Shown piece by piece: positions 35,335 through 46,848 of a stretch of 64,000 nt of DNA. The stretch comes from Mermis nigrescens (Eukaryota; Nematoda; Enoplea; Mermithida; Mermithidae). The notes under the pieces were generated by a model, which saw only the letters and a program-made list of their open reading frames with translations, did not search any database and was not told the DNA's origin. The position numbers and the translations under genes were made by a program. Positions within the stretch are counted from its first letter, which is position 1. Each line of letters starts with the position of its first letter. Location of the stretch: NCBI GenBank assembly GCA_036768485.1, contig JAVLUZ010000617.1:372001-436000 (forward strand), given 5' to 3'.

Positions 35335-35618
35335 AGTACGGATAATCTTGACATTTTCACTATTTTGAAACCCCAAAAATCATGCAGTAGGTAAATAAAT
35401 GTTCGATAGATCAAAATCGCCTGACAGTTGCTGAAGCCTAGAAGAAACTGTCAGGCGATTTTTTCCTCTCAAAAATCGATGGACCCCAAAATTATAATTT
35501 TTGACATTGATATTTTTGCCGATTTCACTCCACCCAGACCCTTGAATTTGGCTGCTGCCCACGTATGCTCCTCGCCCCTTATAAAGGTGAATGATGTGTA
35601 TGTAAAGACTTATTTCAG

Positions 35619-35989
35619 GTCTTACTCAAAGCTTGTTCGGCAACAAACCGTTAACGAACATGTTCGACAATTTCGGTCCTTCCTACCCGCCCTTGGGCGC
35701 CGCGCTTTCTTTGACCGGACCGCACGCGTCCAAGCTAAGCGCCGGTCAAATGGCGCCAAATCCGCTCGTCGCTGCGACTGGTCAGTGGGCGTGGCCCAGC
35801 GGCGGCGGCGGATTAGCCGCAGCGCCGTCGTTCGCCGCGCCGCCGCCGCCTTCTAACATGTATCGCTCGATGTCGCAGCAGCCGGACGGCGGACTACAGT
35901 CGTCGACCGGCGTCGCCGCTGATCAATCGACCGGCGGCGACGGCAGATCGGCGTCGCGGCAGCAGCAAGACGGTCTTTCGCCTCAACCT
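35619..35989 (+). CDS. RING gene exon 15, low-complexity
   Basis: The acceptor is tatttcag and the donor CAACCT|GTAAGT. It encodes LTQSLFGNKPLTNMFDNFGP, then a Pro/Ala/Gly/Ser-rich disordered stretch with aromatic spacers (GQWAWPSGGG, APPPPSNMYRSM) ending QQDGLSPQP. It extends the low-complexity region of exon 14. Confidence 0.9.
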
Positions 35990-36751
35990 GTAAGTTTTAT
36001 GTAACGTTGCGGGTGGCATCCTTAGCATTAAGTACAGTCGAACCTCGATGATAAACAATATGATATTAGACACTCCCGCTTAATAAACACCCTTACCGCC
36101 GGTCCCTGCCAAACTACTACGCTTTATCACGGTTAAAATCTCGTTTAATAAGCACTCGAGTAACGGATAATAATACGCTTATTTGCTAATAATAAAAGCG
36201 ATTTGTAAACATTTGACTAAAAGAAGTGACTAAACGACAGTGGGCTCTGTTTTTTGTCGTGGAATTCGGGTAGTAACCATGCCGTATTGGATATTAGACG
36301 CGCTTTTATGCACAATGAATGTCAAAATCATTAATACTTAGAGAGGTACAGTAATGTTTTGCCATATTATAGGTCTTTTGATCATAACATCGCTGTATGA
36401 CAGATGAAAGTTACATACTATTCGTAAACTCGGTTAGTAAACAGTAAAAAAGTTAGTAAAGTCAGTAAAATTAATAAATACTCACATACATACTTATTAA
36501 ATAGTTATTATTAAAGAAATTACTGAATAGTTGTTATTAAACAATTTGTAAACACGGAACCCATTGAGGTGTTTATTAAGGGAATTCAGATGTAATGTAA
36601 GTGAATGTTGGAACCGTAGAACTTCATTGTAAACAAAGGACAACTGAATTTTTTATTTTCATTTTATGCTGTTGAAAAATTTTGAGAAATTAGTCAATAA
36701 TTTAGGTTTTACCGCGTGCTACGAATCACTCTAAGCCTTGTTATTCTTCAG
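35990..36751. other. intron 15, no transposon ends recognised
   Basis: AT-rich; short repeats of the type agttagtaaa near 36430-36540. No MITE ends, exons or RNA genes were seen. Confidence 0.45.
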
Positions 36752-36852
36752 ACTATGGAATCAACAATGGATTCGCCGATAAGCAGCGACAAGAGCAAAC
36801 AAATCGATACGGTAGCTGATCAGTTGCGTTCGATTTTCCCTCATTTGAACGG
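36752..36852 (+). CDS. RING gene exon 16
   Basis: The acceptor is attcttcag and the donor AACGG|GTATGC. It encodes TMESTMDSPISSDKSKQIDT, then VADQLRSIFPHLNG. The second half looks like the start of a conserved helical module that continues in exon 17. Confidence 0.85.
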
Positions 36853-36959
36853 GTATGCATCAAGTTTACAAAATCTACCTGTAGCACAAGTTTCATTCCA
36901 AAATCACGTAAAAAAATCTTTTCAAAAGCCTTGAAAATTCTTTCCTGCATACATATGTA

Positions 36960-37131
36960 CAGGCATGTAGCTGGCCGTCCTATTTGTGGGGGGCAACGCC
37001 AATTTTAGGGGGACCAACACAAATTTTGGGGGGTCTAAGCCCAAAAATAGCCTAAAATAACGTTTAAAAAGTCCTATTTTTCTGAATTTGGGGGGGGTCC
37101 GAACCCCCATTCCCCCAGAGCTACGTGCTTG
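36960..37131. mobile_element. MITE family H copy (reverse)
   Basis: 172 bp; ends CAGGCATGTAGCTGG and CAAGCACGTAGCTCTGG (inverted). The flanks catatgta (36952-36959) and caaatgta (37132-37139) match 7 of 8. Confidence 0.85.
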
Positions 37132-37594
37132 CAAATGTATGGCTATACGTATACGTGTGCAACTTGACGTTAAAGCCCATTGGTGCTTTTCGTTATATTA
37201 AAAAAGTAGGATATTTAGGAATATAAACCGGTTTATTCACTTTAACCGTACATTGAGCATAAATGTCATATTTTGAATATAAGTTAGAGAGGATGATTGG
37301 AAAACGAATGGCTTGTCCTTATATTTTCTCGAGTATTTGATCAAATTAAATTGGATCTGCTTTGATAAGAAACTTGGAGAATACATATGAATGAAGAAAG
37401 GTTTTTTATAATTAGAGGCATTAGTCGCCTAAGTTGATAAGTTTTGAAAAAAATGAATTATCTTGAATTACTCGGAAGAACTGCGAGACGAAATTAAGCT
37501 GTGTGCCTGAAAATAAAATAGTTCTACGCTTAATTATCGTGAGATACTGTTGTAGAGTTATAAGACGACAAACTACATATGTTATGTATGTATT

Positions 37595-38540
37595 CAGACC
37601 CGTATCCAGGATTTTATTTCAGGGAGGGACGAAAATTTCTGGGTCAGATATCTCGAAGAGCATTGGGAGATGGACAAAAATAAAGGCATTTTTGACCTAT
37701 CTCGACGAGCTCTATGCAATGGTAGAAAAAATTTCAAAAATTTTTCCTTTTTTCATTCTTACATTACACAAATATATCGTTTAAATAATCTAAACAACTA
37801 GTTTCTCATCATTCGATCGTAGTGGCGTGGCTGTGGTGGGGGAGGGGGCTGGAGGAAGTAGTCCCCCAACATTTTGGAAGTACGAGAATTTTTCACACGG
37901 GTCCCCCGAAGAAAAAAATGGAAAATTCTTAAAGTTCATCAGAAAGACCGCTCAAATAGATTTTTTCACATTTATCAACTTATAAGCATAAAATTTTTAG
38001 GCGCATATGCGGCATATTTTTAATATTCTTAATATAATTCCAATAAATTTAAATTTTTTATAAGTTTTTCATGCGTAGGTCTCGCTGCTGAAAGCTCGAA
38101 AACTACCATTATTTTTGACTATCTGCGAGTAGTTGTTGAGATCTTAGGCTTCAAAATTTTCGCCCCCCTCAAATTCAGAAGGCCAGCTACGCTCCTGCTT
38201 AATCGACAAATAATTGCCTAGCTTCTGTCTTGTATTTAATCTTCGTGATTTACAATTAAAAAGAATACAGCAAGTGAATGATTCGGCGCGAAGCGCCGAA
38301 AAATTCAACATGTTCCACGTGTCCTCAAATTTGAGCTGTTTTGGGCGGGCTAGAAGACAAGATCTATAGATAAACAATAAATCCGACGCGAAGCGCCGCA
38401 AAATTTTGAGTTAACTTACTAACTAACTCATGAGTACGCTAAAAACCTGTCTTGGTGGCGTTTTAGGCCAACTCGAGAATTTTTCATTTTTTCCTTTAAG
38501 GGTGAGCCGCCCCCCCCGCCCCTGAATACGGGCCTTTATG
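37595..38540. repeat. cluster of family P-like fragments
   Basis: P-type ends occur at 37595 (CAGACCCGTATCCAGG) and about 38522 (inverted, AAAGGCCCGTATTCAGG). A third pair, tagtggcgtggctgtgg (37822) and its partner ggccagctacgctcctg (38180), may mark an element nested between them. There is an exact hairpin module at 38285-38297 and a near copy at about 38387. Confidence 0.5.
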
Positions 38541-38742
38541 TATAAATTGCCCCATACATGTGATGGCCTTAAATTTTGGGTGGGGGTTCCTGGCCATTTG
38601 GGGGGTTAATGACCTTCAATCTTCGGCCAAAAATAGCCTAAAACGACCGAAAATCGCAAATTCTTCTCAAAAATCGGGGGTTCCAAAATTTTCCATCTTT
38701 GGTAAAAGAAGGGACGACTGACTTAAGACCGATCTTCTCATT

Positions 38743-39457
38743 CGGGCCCGTGTTCCGGGGGCGGGGGTCGCCCTTTTTGAAATAGGAAGAAATTTGTTTC
38801 TCTCAAGGGTCCCTCTAAGGGAAAGATGGAGAATCGGCGAAGTGCGTCTAGGACACCGTCAAAACAGCTTTTTTAGTATACTTTTGAGCTCTAGAAATCG
38901 CTCAAATTTGAGTTCGACATGCAGAGCATGTCAATTTTTTCCCGGAAGCGCCGGAATCATTGTTAGCTATGTTTTTAGCCTTCTAGCTCACCTGAAATTG
39001 CTCAAATTTGGGTTATGATACAAGAAACATGATTTTTTTTCCATTGCTTCGCGCCGTATCTATTTTTTATACATATATGTTTTTTATCTTCTAGCTCGCT
39101 CAAAACCGCTCAAATTTGAGCTTGGCATGCAGAATATGTCAGAAAATTGTCGGCGCTTGGCGCCTAATTATTCATGATCTGTATTGTATTTATCAGTAAA
39201 GTAAATGATTAAATACAAAGGCAAGAGATAAAAAATAATTCGTCGATCAAGTGATGAGAAATCAGCTTAAATGATAAATTTGCTGTATATCAATAAAAAA
39301 ATTTGAAAATTTTTTGAAATTTTTCTTCACCATCGTATAGAGCTCACCAAGATACGCTCGAAACTGCCTTTATTTCTGCTTATATCCTAATGGTTCTCGA
39401 GATATCTGGCCTCAAAAATTTTCTCCCCCTCGAAATAAAATCCTGGATACGGGCCTG
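38743..39457. mobile_element. family P element (hAT-like)
   Basis: 715 bp; left end CGGGCCCGTGTTCCGG, right end inverted CAGGCCCGTATCCAGG. The flanks ttctcatt (38735-38742) and ttcccatt (39458-39465) match 7 of 8. Hairpin-like modules occur near 39042 and 39150. Confidence 0.8.
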
Positions 39458-39479
39458 TTCCCATTGGTACCGGCTGTCC

Positions 39480-39630
39480 AATTTTTTTGGTTGGTTGTCC
39501 TCTTACAAAGTGGTTGGTTGATTGGTTGCTTAGAGAATAATTGGTTAATTATTGGATGTTTGATTGATTATTGATTACTGATTGGTTAATTATCGGTTGA
39601 TGTTTTAATTGATTAGGTGATTTTCATATG
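39480..39630. repeat. degenerate TTGGTTGATTGG tract
   Basis: A run of short units of the type ggttggttgattggttg, decaying to ttgattattgattactg. It resembles, on a smaller scale, the GTTG array near 60 kb. Confidence 0.6.
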
Positions 39631-40182
39631 ATTTCCACGCATTTTCATATATATTCATGTTTTATTTTCTAGTAGATTGACTAATTTTAGGTAATTTTTG
39701 TACGTTTTCGTCATTTTTCTTTGATTTGTTTAGCATTTCAGAATTTTTCATTGATACTGGCAGCTCTTCCCATTGCTACCGACCTGACCCTCATTGATAT
39801 CGCGTCGAACGAAGTTGTACGGTTTGTCCATCTATGGGTGGGGGAACCCCCATACCTCCTGTTACATGTCTGCATTGCCCTAATAGATCCTTTCATGGTC
39901 CTAAAAATGACTCATAGAATTGCAAATATTTTTCAGTCAATATGAGGAGTTAATTAATAATTTAATAATTAACCATTTGCATAATAAAGCTTTGTGCGTT
40001 CCCGCAAATATCATGTTCGAGTCTCGCATTATATTATATGAATTTTGTTCTATTTTTATTTCCAGTTAGACCACTTTTTCAACTGATTTCTACAAATTCA
40101 AAATCTTGCATAATGCGCACGTGTTTTCGTGTACTACGAATACATATGTGTATGTGAATATAGCATGTATGCATATACATAC

Positions 40183-40946
40183 ATGGGCGTACGCAGGGGA
40201 GGGGGTGGGGCGGCCGCCTCCATAGGTACACAAGGTCAACGTCGGCAGGGGGGTGATTTCACAGATATCCAAAACAGTAAATTTAACGTTCAGGAATTTT
40301 TTTGTTGGTTAAACGAACAAAATGATCAAAATAGCCTATAAAACGTCTTTCCGTGGTGATTTTGCATTTTAAAAGCATTTTTAGTCCGTTTTGACTGCAC
40401 ATTTTCGGCGCGTTTTGGGTAAAAAAGTATATACATAAAAGTACTAATCCGGCGCTAAATTTTGATATTTTTACTGCTTTTGACATCGAAAATGATGCAA
40501 AAAACGTTTAAAATAATTTTGGTTTAAAGCGTCGCTTTAAAATCACCGGACTGTACCTGTCTGACTGACACTTTAGGGTGTGGGTATACCCCCCTCACCG
40601 CTCCCACTATGTGCATGTATGCCCCCAAAAATAATTTTGGAAGGGTAGGATAATGCATTAAAATAATAAAAATTGGCATCTTTTCATCGGACAAATCTCT
40701 AAATTTTCGGTGCTTCGCGCCGTAGAATCATTATTTTCGCTAATTTAGACCCAAGGCGGTCAAAAACGTCATTTATTGAGGGTAAACGATTTTTTTCAAA
40801 AAGTCTGAATTCTATAAGGTTAACGGTTAGAGCTTGTTCGGAAACGTCAGGAGTACTTTATTTGCTGCCCCAGCGAACATATCCCGAAATATAGGGTCGC
40901 CAATTTCGGACCGCTCCCCCTTATAAAAATCCTGCGTACGCCCATG
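40183..40946. mobile_element. MITE with CATGGGCGTACGCAGG ends
   Basis: About 764 bp with closely matching inverted ends CATGGGCGTACGCAGG. It has a near-exact hairpin module at about 40710. A target duplication was not clear, so the superfamily is open. Part of its left interior (aaatttaacgttca) recurs at 43930 inside family G. Confidence 0.65.
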
Positions 40947-41228
40947 AAACATATGTATGTAATTTCACGCACACAATATTGTAGAAAGATGTTAAAGTTT
41001 CTGTCACTTTAAATCGCACTTAATTTGGTAACGTCATTAGCAAAACAAGCTCTGGGGTTCGATGGGAGTGCCATTCGTTTTTGAACCCGTTTCTATACGA
41101 TTCACGGGAGTTGGCTGAACTTGCTTAGTTTTTCTTTATCTTATTTGGTGTTTTTGACTAATTAGATATGTTTTGCCTACCAGCATCGTCTACTTATCTG
41201 CTTTCTTTAAGCCGCGATTTTTGTTCAG

Positions 41229-41355
41229 GGAAGCTGTACGAGATTGCATAAACGAGTTTCGTTCTATGCAGTACAATAGGTCGTTGAAAGGTTTAACTGG
41301 CGAACAGTTGTTTAATGGCGTTATTAACATTATATACGCTCGTCACAAACAGCCG
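41229..41355 (+). CDS. RING gene exon 17
   Basis: The acceptor tttgttcag was chosen because it completes the split Gly codon of exon 16; the upstream ctaccag gives the wrong length. The donor is CAGCCG|GTGAGC. It encodes EAVRDCINEFRSMQYNRSLK, then GLTGEQLFNGVINIIYARHK. A helical module before the RING with an L-x-G-L-T/S-G/x pattern fits what I recall of TTC3/DZIP3-type proteins. Confidence 0.85.
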
Positions 41356-41625
41356 GTGAGCTTAAAGCCTTAATTGCAATATTATTTATCGAGGTATTAC
41401 TTATGTATATCAGCCATTTCTTTCGTCTGGTCAATTATTTTCGTATATATATCTTTCGAGTATATCAATCTTGAACTTTGACTGAAATTTCGGATTTGCA
41501 AGATTCCTTTCTGATGATATCACTTGTGTAGTTTATACTTTCCTGACATAAGTCTGTTTCATTGTATTACAAATGTTATTTCATCGTCTTCCCGTTTTTT
41601 ACGCTGCAATTCCATGCGTTTGTTT

Positions 41626-42075
41626 CAATGTTTTTTTGTATTCGGCAAAGATTTTTCGCGATGTACAAAGACTTTTGGGGACCGTCTTCGTACATGTACA
41701 AAGAATTTTTGGGAAGATAAAAGCTGCAAAAAAGGTTTGAAATTCGCTAATATTTTCGGCGCCTCGCGCCGAAATGAGTTTTTGTGTGCTATATATCTTT
41801 ATAATGTCAGAAATTGCATTTGAAAGGAAAAATTTCAAATTTTTCGGCGCTAGGCGCTGTTTTGAGACGATTATTAGTGATTTTTGCCCTCAGAAACTCA
41901 GAAATTAGCTAATATACACTACCAAAGGTCGAACAACTATGTTTTTGCCACACTAAAATCGCTAGTATACCATATTATAGTAGGTACTCAAAAATTTGTG
42001 TGTACAACATGTACAAAGACTTTTAGGGACCATCTTTGTACATTTACAAACGGACCTTGTACAAAAAAAACACTG
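41626..42075. mobile_element. MITE-1 copy f (hAT-like)
   Basis: 450 bp with a perfect 8-bp duplication gtttgttt (41618-41625, 42076-42083). Ends are CAATGTTTTTTTGTATTCGG and CAGTGTTTTTTTTGTACAAGG-like (inverted). Two variant hairpin modules (near 41759 and 41847). Confidence 0.9.
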
Positions 42076-42451
42076 GTTTGTTTGTACTTAGATTATTTTA
42101 TTCTTTTTTACATGTGTATTTATTTATATTTTATTATTTTTACGTTATTCACGTACATATTTACTTTTGTTTCCGTTCTGTACTATTTCATCGTTATGAT
42201 CAGACATGCACTGCACAGTATGGGAATTCTGGGGATTCAAATTTCGAAATGCCTTTTTTGGATTGTAGAGTGGTGGATACACGGCAAAAAAACATCGTTT
42301 TCGGCGTCCTTGATGATGCTTCCTATTACAGCATCAAAAAATTCCGAGAAAATGTCTAAAACATTTCGAGTAAATTGAACAAAACATAGTCAAAAATGAG
42401 TTTATGGCGCATTTTAGTAATTTATTATGCTTGGATAACTTTTTGGCGCAG

Positions 42452-42652
42452 GCTACAACTACCTGGGCCATGGCTCCGCCTCTGGCTTATCAAATGGGCG
42501 CGCCACCCGAAGTCGCACCGCCAAACGCTGTCAATATGGCTGCCTACTCGGTGCCACCTCCATTCGTTGATCAACTTTGCACTTTATGCGGTCACATGGC
42601 GAGGGCCGTCGATTTATACACGCTTAACTGCAGCCATTGTTTTCATACGAGC
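42452..42652 (+). CDS. RING gene exon 18, first six RING ligands
   Basis: The acceptor is tggcgcag and the donor ACGAGC|GTACGC; phase 0 at both ends. After a Pro/Ala/Met-rich lead (APPLAYQMGAPPEVAPPN) comes QLCTLCGHMARAVDLYTLN, then CSHCFHTS. Cys1310, Cys1313, Cys1327, His1329 and His1332 (visible numbering) are RING ligands 1-5; the sixth begins the next exon. Confidence 0.93.
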
Positions 42653-42747
42653 GTACGCACTGTTTTTTCATTCTACAATTAACATATAAATTCATTGGGC
42701 ATTAAAAGGTACGTTTCAAGCCGTTTATATGTACAGGATGGACCACC

Positions 42748-44745
42748 TACATCATAGGTAACGCGTTAGCGCGTACCTATAATCAACTTGGGTACCCCCA
42801 ACATATGTCTACCCAGTGGCGGATCTAGGATTTTCCTAAGGGGCGGTACCCCTAAGGGGGGCGGAACCCTGACTTGGGCGGAAAAATTAGCCGTTCTAAC
42901 CCGGAAATCGCTAAAAATCGCTCTAAAATGCCTAATTTTGCGCACTATTTAGGGCCAATGGGGGCGGCCGCCCGCCCCCAACCCCCCCTAAATCCGCCCC
43001 TGTGTCTACCCCCTACAGCAACACTGGGACACTTCTGCACTGTGTAGTTCTTTTAAAGATAATAAAAAATCCGGATGTACCCTTTTTTGTTTTTGTTCAC
43101 ACTCAATAGCCACCCTGTGATGAGCGTGTATATATAGTTCTGCTGTAACGTTATAACAGTTTTTAAAATTTTGAACGTCTTTTTTTAAATGTAGACAATT
43201 GAGTAAGCTTAAATCCACTTTTTATTTTCTTAAAAAGTGACTTATTCCTGGAGGGGCAGTTTAAAGAGTGTAAGGAGACCGAGGGTGAAAAAAACATTTT
43301 GGCCTCCTTTTTGTCTGCCTACAACTCTGGCTATGAGTCCCAAGAAATTCTGTCCAGCAGAAATATACTACGACTTAAGGACTACTTTCGACTCACCAGC
43401 ATACTTTCTTACACTCGATCGGAGTTAGATATAGGGGTTTCAACTTTACACTCTAGTGGACAATGGTTAAAACAGTTTTTGTCTCAGACTTCTGCGCCAA
43501 CATCTCTTATTATAAGTCGGGACAAATTTAATGGAACAAAAATAAAGTATGTTTCAAGGGCTAGACGTCGCAGCAAACCGCGTTTAAAAAGCTTAATATT
43601 GATTTATATTCCTAAAGATGTAAAGTTCGAAATCATGGGTGTAACATTGGGCGAAAGACACGTTTTCTTTTCTTTTTTGATTAGTCAATGTCTCAAATCG
43701 GATGTGGAAAGCAGTTTTTCACACACAAACGCACTACGATTCAAATGTTACAAACTGACCCAAACCCGATTTCTTTACACTCAATGGGGAATTAGGGTCA
43801 GATTTTTAAAGTTTACAATGATGGATGGTGGAAAAATACGTTTTTGTCCTTTTCGACTTTAAGTGGTTTACATCATAGGTGCACAGGGTCAGGTTCGGCA
43901 GGGGGATGAAATCCCAAAAATCCAAAACCATAAATTTAACGTTCACGATTTTTTTGTTTTTTAACGATCAATCCTTACACTCGGTGGTTGTTAAAAGTTT
44001 ACACTGAAAATTTACTTTAGTTCTAGAGCGTTGCTGAAGCTTAATTTATTCAAAATGTTCCATGTAATGTCAGAATTATGAATCTGACTGTTAGTTTTCT
44101 CTACACTTAATAGTTGTGTAGAGGACGAATATACTTGTAATTACGCATCTTTAAGGACATGAAAGGAGGAGACTATGTGTGCCTAAAGCGCTAAAAACCG
44201 AAGTATATTTTCTGCGGCTTCTGAAAAAGCGTGCCTTAATATTTTTCACTGGCTTAGAAAAAAATTGTTAGGAAGCCATGATGTGTTTTAATAAGCGGTT
44301 TAGTTTTTTATCAATATCAAATTTCTCTAACATTTACATAGTTAATCGTCAATGGGTGGATAAGTGAATTATGACAAGCACACCATCTTGTTAATTACTG
44401 CCCATATATTGCATACCATACTGGCGTAACAGTGCGTATGATGTCATTTTTTTATTAGTGATCGCTTCTTGTCTAGGAGTAAGCTATTCATGTTACATAT
44501 TTTTACGTCGGAGGTGCAACTTTTTTCTGCAGGTCGCAGAATATACTTCGATTTTTAGCGTTTTTTTAGAGGAAGTCTAATTTTAGTAGATTCTTACAAC
44601 TTTCGCAGGCATATTGTACGTATGTACATATATAGGTAACTTTTCCCTAGCCCCTCCTTTTATGTCCTAAACGATGCGTAATTTCAAGGATATTCGTCGT
44701 TTTTGTTTGATCTGAGCATTTTTCTTTGCTTACATATACTCTTTT
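42748..44745 (+). repeat. family G repeat, copy 2, in the RING intron
   Basis: It starts with the hairpin ATAGGTA...TACCTAT at about 42754 and acttgggtaccccca, as in copy 1. A family E MITE is nested at 42814-43002. The part at 44119-44740 matches both arms of family N. An open frame at 43299-43862 is discussed under rejected items. Confidence 0.65.
42814..43002. mobile_element. MITE family E copy (hAT-like)
   Basis: 189 bp with a perfect 8-bp duplication tgtctacc (42806-42813, 43003-43010). Ends are CAGTGGCGGATCTAGG and CAGGGGCGGATTTAGG (inverted). This CAGNGGCGGAT end is widespread among animal hAT MITEs. Confidence 0.93.
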
Positions 44746-45719
44746 TATTTACTAGAGAGCTTTTTCACCTAATTTAATCTACATGAATTAGGCTAGAAAA
44801 TTGACTTAGAAGTGTGATGCAGCTTTGCTGCTGGGCAGTGCTAAAGATCATGCTACGTACGATTCGATGTACTATTGAATATAGTTCTGATTTTATCAAT
44901 TTAAAACACCTTTGTAGTCGCTTTAATAATGACCATGGTGTTTTTAAAATGTGCATAGCTTCCTTAATGATGGTCTAAGCTTAATAAAAATTTGGTTAAA
45001 AACAAAATGAAGCTTTGAAGTTTTATCAGAAGCAAGCTTATTGGTCAGACAGTACTCTGCTTCGGATATTCATGTGATCTACTCTATACGTACACTACAT
45101 ACCTGTTTTGTATGCGGGTATGTTGTCAAGGTCACAAGGTTTATTTGAGGAAAGTTATTTTATTAAGCGATACAAATTAAATGCGCAAAACTTTTCGAGA
45201 ATATTTGCGTTAGGAGGAGAAGATAGAGAATGAATCAGAAAGGTGTTATACATACATGTTTAGACAGAATTTTGTGTTCCTGTAGTCTGTTTCATTAACT
45301 CGAGAGCTTTTTTCACTAAATTTAATTCACACCTAGATTTACAATTAGTTTACATTACTCTTTCAGTTATCATAGTGTGCACATCGTTTTTCTAAAAACA
45401 TCGGTTCGTTTTAATGTTACATTGCATTTCGATTCAGTTTATTGCTTGATTTTGTAGGCTTACTTTTTTCTAGCTGGTAGAAAATATATGTATATTCCAT
45501 GCATATCTCACTGTACAAACCTTATTTTTTTCTTTTTTGACGAAATAGGCTGTTTTTTCTCTCGTTTTTTTGCCGGAATGTGTGTCATAAGTTTAAAATA
45601 TTAGATTTTTGTTCATTTTGCTCCTAAATTCGTATTCGTTCAATTCCGATTGCTGACTGCGAACGCGCCTTTCTAAAAAATAAGACAAACATGTTGAAAA
45701 ATTAATTCTCGTGTTACAG
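44746..45719. other. 3' part of intron 18, nothing firm
   Basis: One sequence at 45285-45320 (TA-GTCTGTTTCATTAACTCGAG) matches the end of family M. No exon or complete element was recognised. Confidence 0.4.
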
Positions 45720-45809
45720 TGTATTACGTCGTGGCTAACCAAGAAGCCTAGTTGCCCTGTATGCTGCGTGTATACCGTGCCACCTGAAGAATTTCCCGAT
45801 TTGGCTTGA
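45720..45809 (+). CDS. RING gene exon 19, last RING ligands and stop
   Basis: The acceptor is gtgttacag and the stop is TGA at 45807-45809. Thirty codons: CITSWLTKKPSCPVCCVYT, then VPPEEFPDLA. Cys1335, Cys1346 and Cys1349 complete a C3H2C3 ring with spacing C-x2-C-x13-C-x-H-x2-H-x2-C-x10-C-x2-C. The Trp four residues after Cys1335 and the Pro after Cys1346 are typical of E2-binding RINGs. The exon is easily missed because it is so short. Confidence 0.93.
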   Translation, partial: CITSWLTKKPSCPVCCVYTVPPEEFPDLA

Positions 45810-46848
45810 CCGGCGAATTTGGACAACAGCGACGGACAAATACATTTAGCAAATGCTATTTTACGTAGAACAGTTTTGCTTTTTTCGCTTTGTTTACGCT
45901 ACATTTAATCCGATTCATTTTTGCGTGTCGTTCCTCTAATTCTATTTATTATTCTACTTGTTCATTATGCAAGTTCCTTTTCTCTGTCTGCGTTTTGTAC
46001 AATTGGCTGTTTTAAAACGGTTTACAACGCGATTAAACGATGCTTATTCAGCGCGTAGTTTACAACAAATGAACAACTTTTGGTCCTAAAATTTCGCCGG
46101 TCGCCTCGTTGGCATTTTTTCTTCTTATTATCGAAGTGGCGCATTCGTATGAAACTTTGAATATGTACATTTGCGTGTTTGCATAAATGCAAGTGTAGCT
46201 GATCGTAGAGGATGACGCTTTTTGTGCTCGCATGAACCAATCGCTCTGTTCGCTCTGTTAATTTGAGGTGGTCCTTTCGCCGCTAATTATCCGGAAGCTT
46301 CAACTTAGCTGGATTTAGACTCTAAAGGTTCTACTCTACACTTCACTGGATTGCCTAAATTTTCCGAATTTCGGCAATAATAATGCAATAATAACTCGTA
46401 GGGACTGTCCGTAATCGAAAATTTACATTGGGCATTTGGGGTCTACGACCCTCTCCACTGAAAATCTGATAGACCCCTAAACTTGAATTTTTAGCATGTT
46501 TTTTTGGGATTCTTCCCGTTTTAACACCACCCAAACCCCCTTAGGATTTGGGTGCTGCCCATGTGTGTTTCAGACCAAGTTTTTTTGACAATTGGATCAA
46601 AACATGACCTACTATCTGCTTTAAAACGATATGCATGGCTTTTTGAATAAAAATCGACGAGAAAGCTTACTGCTTCGTCTGTTCGTACGTCGCTTAAATG
46701 ATCGTGATCGTTTCGTAGCTCTGCAAAGTTTCCTTGTTCTCGGCTCGTGTTTCCTGCGTGAAGTCGCTTACAAATGTTCAATCTATAATCGTAGCTCTAC
46801 ATTCTGACGAATAGCACATAAATCCGCTCGTCGATGAAATATATATAC
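45810..46848. other. 3' flank of the RING gene
   Basis: Probably holds the 3' UTR. I found no clear AATAAA close to the stop. A sequence near 46440-46570 resembles family K or L filler (ggtgctgcccatgtgtgt) without clean ends. Confidence 0.4.

Larger units (their letters stand above)
1491..45809 (+). other. 19-exon gene for a RING-H2 protein, TTC3/DZIP3-like (5' incomplete)
   Basis: Seen: nineteen exons, all with AG acceptors and GT donors, join in consistent phase into 1363 residues ending in a TGA stop. Domain order by visible residue: helical segment 1-71; Lys-rich linker 72-176; acidic Asp/Glu patch about 190-215; Pro/Ala linkers to 433; Gln-rich helix 434-600; coiled coil about 600-845; low-complexity Gly/Ala/Gln/Ser region 885-1190; conserved-looking helix 1225-1267; RING-H2 1310-1349. 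Known: RING-H2 domains bind two zincs and recruit E2~ubiquitin. TTC3, DZIP3 and RNF214 have long coiled coils and a C-terminal RING followed by a short tail with an E-E-F-P-like motif; here the tail reads PPEEFPDLA. Inferred: a cytoplasmic E3 ligase. The start codon and any TPR repeats would lie upstream. Introns are 0.8-5.5 kb except one of 66 bp, and are filled with MITEs. Confidence 0.85.

Noticed and set aside
43299..43862. 187-codon open frame on the plus strand
   Set aside because: It lies inside family G copy 2. Corresponding stretches in copies 1 and 3 do not keep the frame, and no domain is recognisable. A decayed element gene cannot be fully excluded.
45593..45826. 77-codon frame on the minus strand
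   Set aside because: Shadow of the final RING exon on the other strand.
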